Below, piece by piece: positions 7,551 through 11,381 of a stretch of 11,381 bases of DNA. Within the stretch, counting starts at the first letter, position 1. Each line of letters starts with the position of its first letter. Source of the stretch: Methyloprofundus sp. (GTDB taxonomy: Bacteria > Pseudomonadota > Gammaproteobacteria > Methylococcales > Methylomonadaceae); contig WTCN01000248.1 in NCBI GenBank assembly GCA_013138555.1, positions 1 through 11,381 on the forward strand, written 5' to 3'. Below the pieces are notes generated by a model. The model was given only the letters and a program-made list of their open reading frames with translations. It searched no databases and was not told the DNA's origin. The translations under genes and the position numbers were made by a program.

Positions 7551-7576
7551 CTAAAGAGTTTTTAGAGCATCTATTA

Positions 7577-8740
7577 ATGAAGCATATATACGACTGTAAA
7601 ATGCCATCATGCAAGAGCAGTTCGAAGTATGTGTTTCAAAATAATAATAAAAATGAAATGGATAGTTCAATGGATCAAAATACAAACTGCGTAAATCTTA
7701 ATTCAATACTGGATAACGCACCAGGTAACCCACTGATATGGAATCGCTATCTGACTGAACTTACCCAGCAACTGAATTGTGATTCAAGTGCCCTACTGGT
7801 GACTGACTTGCTTAAACGGGAAAATACTCACTTTCTTTTTAGTGCGAATATTTCACAGGCATATCAACAACAGTATGAAAATGGGCTAAATAAACTGGAT
7901 ACTTTTAATTATTTTATTAGCAGGAATCCTAAACGTATTTTTTGCAGCCAGACTCTGGAGAATAATTCATCCAAAGAAATAGATAAAAACTTTAGGTTAC
8001 CATTAGAACAGAAACATCGTTTCGGTGTATCAATTCCCTGTAATAAAAACCATGCTCTCTGCCTATTAATTAACCGCAAAAAAGAATTCACAGGCAAGGA
8101 AATTGAGCAGATCACCAAGACTTTACAGCTCATTATTTCGCCTCTTGAAGAAGCCTTATACAGTGAACAGCGACATAAAATAAATAGCCAGCTGTTACAT
8201 CACCTGGGAAATCATTTTGATGGCTATATTATCGTCGATAAGGCACTCAATATTCTCTTTTCTGACCCTGTTTATGTATCGGTTATTAGTCAACACGACT
8301 GTGTGAAAATATCTGGCAACCAGTTTAATATGAAAAATCCTGATATTGGGCAGCAACTAATAGCACTAATTGCAAACAAGAATGAAACGTGCTCGGTCCA
8401 CAACCAATGTCATTCCTGTCAAATCACCCTGGTCCCCATTTCTTCCTTAGAAAACCTGTATAAATGGGAGTATTACAAAGGTGGCTTTATTCTTACCTTT
8501 ACTTATGATAAAGATAAAAACTCTACACTTGAGCGGCTGGCAGACATTTACCAACTCTCTCGATGTGAAGCTGTCTGTGCGCTGAATTTTATGCAGACCC
8601 CCTCGATTCCTACAGTTGCAACAAATACTTATCGCTCTCAGGAAACTGTGCGTAACCATATTAAACATACCATGCAAAAAATGGATGTACATAATCAGGC
8701 AGAATTGATGAAAAAACTGATTACGCTGGCTGCTTTATAA
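7577..8740 (+). CDS. LuxR-type HTH transcriptional regulator, cysteine-rich, with GAF/PAS-like sensory part
   Basis: Probable DNA-binding regulator of up to 387 residues. The C-terminal segment 326-384 aligns by eye with the LuxR/GerE helix-turn-helix: LSRCEA starts helix 1, and SQETVRNHIKHTMQKMDV (354-371) is the recognition-helix region. The usual G-x-S-x-x-E-I-A stretch is replaced by PSIPTVAT (342-349). Residues about 50-190 may be GAF-like and 205-290 PAS-like; both are inferences without a search. There are 13 cysteines, among them C272-x5-C278-x2-C281 with H275 and H279 between, which could bind metal or sense redox state. No receiver domain or autoinducer-binding signature was recognised. 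The start is uncertain: ATG 7577 has only AGAG upstream, while ATG 7670 (residue 32) has GGA at suitable spacing and begins the part that looks conserved. The gene converges on the hemoglobin gene. Confidence 0.85.
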   Translation: MKHIYDCKMPSCKSSSKYVFQNNNKNEMDSSMDQNTNCVNLNSILDNAPGNPLIWNRYLTELTQQLNCDSSALLVTDLLKRENTHFLFSANISQAYQQQYENGLNKLDTFNYFISRNPKRIFCSQTLENNSSKEIDKNFRLPLEQKHRFGVSIPCNKNHALCLLINRKKEFTGKEIEQITKTLQLIISPLEEALYSEQRHKINSQLLHHLGNHFDGYIIVDKALNILFSDPVYVSVISQHDCVKISGNQFNMKNPDIGQQLIALIANKNETCSVHNQCHSCQITLVPISSLENLYKWEYYKGGFILTFTYDKDKNSTLERLADIYQLSRCEAVCALNFMQTPSIPTVATNTYRSQETVRNHIKHTMQKMDVHNQAELMKKLITLAAL

Positions 8741-8825
8741 AGATAAAAGTGTTTTGTAGATCCGTTTAGCTTATCTAGCGAAGCAACTGGAAGATAAATC
8801 TATTGATTAAGAGAGAGCATTTGAA

Positions 8826-8845
8826 ACAACAAGGATGCTTGTTGT
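8826..8845 (+). repeat. Hairpin downstream of the regulator gene
   Basis: ACAACAAG (8826-8833) and CTTGTTGT (8838-8845) form a perfect eight-base stem with a GATG loop. No T run follows. It is the first of three successive hairpins between the two convergent genes. Confidence 0.5.
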
Positions 8846-8850
8846 CCTGG

Positions 8851-8884
8851 TCTGTAAATTGAATGAAAAATATTTATTTACAGA
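8851..8884. repeat. Nine-base inverted repeat in the convergent gap
   Basis: TCTGTAAAT (8851-8859) and ATTTACAGA (8876-8884) are perfect complements around a 16-base AT-rich loop. It lies between the smaller hairpin and the main terminator. A role is not evident. Confidence 0.4.
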
Positions 8885-8895
8885 TACATAAAACG

Positions 8896-8926
8896 ATACC
8901 TTCCTGAATTTTATTCAGGAAGGTAT
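8896..8926. terminator. Strong hairpin, probably a bidirectional terminator
   Basis: ATACCTTCCTGAAT (8896-8909) and ATTCAGGAAGGTAT (8913-8926) form a perfect 14-base stem with a TTT loop. The hemoglobin stop codon is ten bases away at 8936. Leftward the stem is followed by CGTTTT. Rightward it is followed by six As and then five Ts. It can therefore end the hemoglobin transcript and probably also the regulator transcript coming from the left. Confidence 0.8.
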
Positions 8927-8935
8927 AAAAAATTT

Positions 8936-9319
8936 TTACTTTCCTAATACATCATTACGCGTACTTTCTGCAATCGCGGCAGCCTCACCAATAAGATCAC
9001 CAGGTACACCTAGCTCTACCAGAGTTGCACCTAAATGCTCCATCACAGCATCAAAATGCGAATCATCTAAACCCATTTTGACCAGGTGTGCATGTACTGA
9101 GCGCATATCACCGCCGGTATAATTATTTGGACCGCCAAATGCCATAGTAAAGAATGCTTTTTGCTTCGCTATTTGTGTTTCCATATCGGTTTTATCAAAA
9201 AAACGATTAATACGATAATCACTTAAAACTTTGCGATAAAACAGTTCGACCGCTGCATCAACCGCTGCTTCACCACCAATTCTTTCATATAAAGTTTTTG
9301 TTGCTTCTTCTTCGCTCAT
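8936..9319 (-). CDS. Group 1 truncated hemoglobin
   Basis: Small cytoplasmic heme protein of the 2/2 globin fold, 127 residues, close to cyanobacterial GlbN and TrHbN in length and pattern. The opening TLYERIGGEAAVDAAVELFY is the family signature. By alignment in memory with Synechocystis GlbN the proximal heme ligand (F8) is H76 in MRSVH. The distal-site residues are Y28 (B10), Q49 (E7) and Q53 (E11). Position E10, the sixth-ligand His46 in Synechocystis, is K52 here, so that bis-histidyl state is not expected. Known group 1 members bind O2 and often detoxify nitric oxide; which applies here is unknown, and no partner reductase is visible. GAGGAAG stands four bases before the ATG, a strong ribosome binding site. 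recQ lies 91 bases upstream on the same strand and a strong terminator follows. Confidence 0.96.
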   Translation of the reverse strand: MSEEEATKTLYERIGGEAAVDAAVELFYRKVLSDYRINRFFDKTDMETQIAKQKAFFTMAFGGPNNYTGGDMRSVHAHLVKMGLDDSHFDAVMEHLGATLVELGVPGDLIGEAAAIAESTRNDVLGK

Positions 9320-9360
9320 TCTACTTCCTCTTTGTTATTGTTATTTATTTTTTGAGAAGT

Positions 9361-9373
9361 TTGATATTATCAA
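9361..9373. promoter_or_regulatory. Palindrome in the hemoglobin promoter region, FNR-like but one base short
   Basis: TTGATA-T-TATCAA is a perfect 13-base palindrome 42 bases upstream of the hemoglobin start codon. It can be read as TTGAT-N3-ATCAA, whereas the FNR consensus is TTGAT-N4-ATCAA. It overlaps the candidate -10 element of the promoter, where a bound protein would repress. Confidence 0.4.
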
Positions 9374-9392
9374 GTATGTATCAGTTATGCAA
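9364..9392 (-). promoter_or_regulatory. Weak candidate promoter of the hemoglobin gene
   Basis: On the minus strand TTGCAT (9392-9387) and TAATAT (9369-9364) are 17 bases apart, matching three and four of six consensus bases. GATAAT (9371-9366) matches the -10 better but leaves a spacer of only 15. The predicted start would give a leader of roughly 40 bases. Confidence 0.35.
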
Positions 9393-9410
9393 TATAAGAA
9401 GACATTAAAA

Positions 9411-11381
9411 TTAGATAACCGCTCTGACACAGGCTAAAATACCATAGCTATATTGTTCATTAAACGCATCAAACACGGGCTTTAAACTATTTTTTTGTTC
9501 TTCTGGCAAACGCAAAATTTCATCCTGTATATTTTTAATTTCTTGCTCACTGAGGTCTACAACATCATTTAACTGAATAATCTCCTGTTCTATACCTTTG
9601 GCAAGGTGATTATAAATCGTACCTAATTGCAGTTCTCGCTGCACAGCAATTTTCTCAGCTGAAAACCCAACCTTAAATAAGTTGATCGTTTCTTCTATCG
9701 TTGCCGTGAAATCTGACTCTTGCTGAATAATTTTCGTCAGATCACTGATAACACTAATAAATTCATCCGCATATAACGCTAGTTTACGATCCCCTACACC
9801 CGAAATCTGCGCAAACTGCTGATGGTTTAAAGGGGCTCTTTCTACCATTTCCATTAAACTTGCATCATGAAAAATAATATACGGCGGAACATCTTGTTCA
9901 TCTGCCAGCTCACGCCGCTTAGCACGCAAGGCATCCCATAAAACATTATCAGTATGTCTGGCAAAATCACCTCTACTTGCTTTTGTTTTCTTACCCTTCG
10001 GCTTCGTTAAATCTTTACGAAACATAATCTGGGTTTCACCACGTAACAAAGGTCGACAGCTACTATTCAGTTTTAAGGCTCCATAGCCTTCATAATCAAC
10101 ATCCACCAAGCCATTAACCACTAATTGCCTAAACACAGAGCGCCACAGACTCTGATCCAAATATTTACCAATACCAAACGTTGATTGTTTATCGTGTCCA
10201 AAACTTTTAATCCGTTCATCGTCCTTACCTAACAGCACATCCAGTAAATAATTAACCCCAAAGCGTTGTTCAGTACGGTAAATACAGGATAAAGCTTGCT
10301 GTGCAGCAATAGTGCCATCCCAGGTCTCGACGGGTTCCAGGCAGGTATCACAATTCCCACAGGGCTGGGTATCTGTTTCACCAAAATACTTTAATAACAC
10401 CTCGCGTCGACAGGAGACCTGTTCACATAAACCCAGCATGGAATCAAGCTTGTGTAATTCTACCCGCTTATGCGTTTCATCAGCGTCTGAATCCTGTAGC
10501 ATTCTACGTAACATAATCACATCTTGCAGCCCATAAGCCATCCACGCATTGGCTGCTTTGCCATCGCGCCCTGCCCGTCCAGTTTCCTGATAATACCCCT
10601 CAATGCTTTTGGGTAAATCCAGATGTGCCACAAAGCGCACATTGGGTTTATCAATCCCCATACCAAAAGCCACGGTTGCAACGATGACGATGCCTTCTGA
10701 CATTAAAAAATGGTGTTGATGTTTTTGCCGTAGTTCATTCGATAAGCCCGCATGATAGGGATAGGCATCAACCCCTTTTTCCTGCAACCATTTTGCCGTT
10801 GCTTCTACTTTTTTGCGCGATAAACAATAGACAATCCCGGCATCACCATGATGCTCTCCCCTGATAAAGGTTAATAATTGCTGTCGGGCATTCTGCTTTT
10901 CCACGATGCGGTAGCGGATATTAGGGCGGTCAAAGCCACTAATAAATAAACGCGCCTGTGTGAGTGTAAGGCGATTAATAATCTCTTCACGCGTACGCTG
11001 ATCCGCCGTTGCTGTCAGCGCAATTCTGGGAATATCAGAAAATCGCTCTGCCAATAAAGATAATTGTAAATAGTCTACCCGGAAATCGTGCCCCCACTGA
11101 GAGACACAATGCGCTTCATCAATGGCAAACAAGGCAATGTTTAAACGACTAAAAAACTGTAAGGTACGCTCCGAAGTTAGGCGTTCAGGTGCGATATAAA
11201 GCAAATCTAGTTCACCGCGTAATAACTGTTGTTCTGTCGTCTGAACTTGCTCATAACTTAAGGTTGAATTTAAAAAAGCCGCTTTAACACCTAATTGATG
11301 CAAAGCATTGACCTGATCCTCCATTAAGGCAATCAGCGGAGAAATAACGATACCTACCCCTTCGCGTATCATCGCCGGGAC
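9411..11381 (-). CDS. recQ: ATP-dependent DNA helicase RecQ, N-terminus beyond the right edge
   Basis: 3'-to-5' DNA helicase of recombination and replication repair. The visible 656 residues begin just after the Walker A region; the frame stays open to the window edge, so the first methionine seen (11372) is internal. Numbering from it, motif II is DEAH (85-88), motif III TATAD (120-124), motif V VAFGMGIDKPNVR (234-246) and motif VI QETGRAGRDG (262-271). The RQC zinc cysteines are C321, C338, C341 and C344. A winged-helix region follows, then an HRDC domain (about 472-545, with ISGVGDRK). The last hundred residues (about 552-650) resemble the extra HTH tail found on some bacterial RecQ proteins, with LQLGTIYNHLAKGI as the likely helix-turn-helix. 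Motif I and motif 0 cannot be checked here. It is co-directional with the hemoglobin gene; a joint transcript is possible but unproven. Confidence 0.97.
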   Translation of the reverse strand, partial: VPAMIREGVGIVISPLIALMEDQVNALHQLGVKAAFLNSTLSYEQVQTTEQQLLRGELDLLYIAPERLTSERTLQFFSRLNIALFAIDEAHCVSQWGHDFRVDYLQLSLLAERFSDIPRIALTATADQRTREEIINRLTLTQARLFISGFDRPNIRYRIVEKQNARQQLLTFIRGEHHGDAGIVYCLSRKKVEATAKWLQEKGVDAYPYHAGLSNELRQKHQHHFLMSEGIVIVATVAFGMGIDKPNVRFVAHLDLPKSIEGYYQETGRAGRDGKAANAWMAYGLQDVIMLRRMLQDSDADETHKRVELHKLDSMLGLCEQVSCRREVLLKYFGETDTQPCGNCDTCLEPVETWDGTIAAQQALSCIYRTEQRFGVNYLLDVLLGKDDERIKSFGHDKQSTFGIGKYLDQSLWRSVFRQLVVNGLVDVDYEGYGALKLNSSCRPLLRGETQIMFRKDLTKPKGKKTKASRGDFARHTDNVLWDALRAKRRELADEQDVPPYIIFHDASLMEMVERAPLNHQQFAQISGVGDRKLALYADEFISVISDLTKIIQQESDFTATIEETINLFKVGFSAEKIAVQRELQLGTIYNHLAKGIEQEIIQLNDVVDLSEQEIKNIQDEILRLPEEQKNSLKPVFDAFNEQYSYGILACVRAVI

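Larger units (their letters stand above)
7187..7576. other. Divergent intergenic spacer of 390 bases
   Basis: This spacer separates the leftward membrane-protein gene from the rightward regulator gene. It contains a weak leftward promoter, the palindrome at 7261-7273, the nested hairpin at 7356-7403 with its T run, and a rightward promoter at 7521-7550. I see no convincing small gene or tRNA. About 7410-7520 shows nothing I can name. Confidence 0.7.

Noticed and set aside
7706..8176. Autoinducer-binding domain, which would make the regulator a quorum-sensing receptor
   Set aside because: I could not find the conserved Trp/Tyr/Asp pattern of LuxR autoinducer-binding domains, and no synthase gene is nearby.
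8835..8891. An 18-codon frame (MLVVLVCKLNEKYLFTDT) after the regulator gene
   Set aside because: The AAGG directly touches the ATG with no spacing, and the frame runs through two inverted repeats that explain the sequence better.
9361..9373. A canonical FNR box upstream of the hemoglobin gene
   Set aside because: The half-sites are exact, but the spacer is three bases instead of four, so I call it only a palindrome.
1..11381. tRNA or rRNA genes, CRISPR arrays, insertion sequences, toxin-antitoxin or phage genes
   Set aside because: The intergenic spaces were read on both strands and show no cloverleaf, regularly spaced repeats, transposase or integrase.

Overview
The window looks like chromosomal sequence from a moderately AT-rich gammaproteobacterium. 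The protein types (class-2 malate dehydrogenase, AcnB-type aconitase, group 1 truncated hemoglobin, RecQ with an HRDC domain and a C-terminal HTH tail) fit a gammaproteobacterial methanotroph (Methylococcales) or a relative. That assignment is an impression from the proteins, not a search result. I see no insertion sequence, integrase, CRISPR array, tRNA or rRNA, and no clearly broken gene.

Left part (1-2619): a possible leftward gene start lies at the very edge (1-22). After a promoter-bearing spacer comes malate dehydrogenase (182-1174). A 128-base gap with three consecutive hairpins leads to a Na+-coupled dicarboxylate/acidic amino acid symporter (1303-2619); the third hairpin covers the symporter's ribosome binding region. 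A long imperfect palindrome of the REP type (2632-2696) separates the symporter from the convergent aconitase gene.

Middle part (2757-7186, minus strand): acnB (2757-5351) has its own good sigma70-like promoter in the 98-base gap that separates it from the upstream gene. That upstream gene (5450-7186) encodes an unrecognised 578-residue protein with two N-terminal membrane helices, a coiled coil, a large helical body and a C-terminal strand-rich segment that may be PH/GRAM-like.

Right part (7187-11381): a 390-base divergent spacer holds a perfect small palindrome, a nested hairpin ending in a T run, and promoters. It precedes a cysteine-rich regulator with a LuxR-type HTH (7577-8740). That gene converges on a group 1 truncated hemoglobin (8936-9319, minus) across a 195-base gap containing a strong terminator and two further hairpins. 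Upstream of the hemoglobin, on the same strand, is recQ (9411 to beyond the right edge), with a palindrome resembling a shortened FNR site between them.

Functionally, malate dehydrogenase, the carboxylate symporter and aconitase suggest a loose TCA/C4-acid neighbourhood. The regulator and hemoglobin might form a redox or gas-sensing pair, but that link rests only on adjacency. The least explained items are the 578-residue membrane protein and the cysteine-rich regulator.
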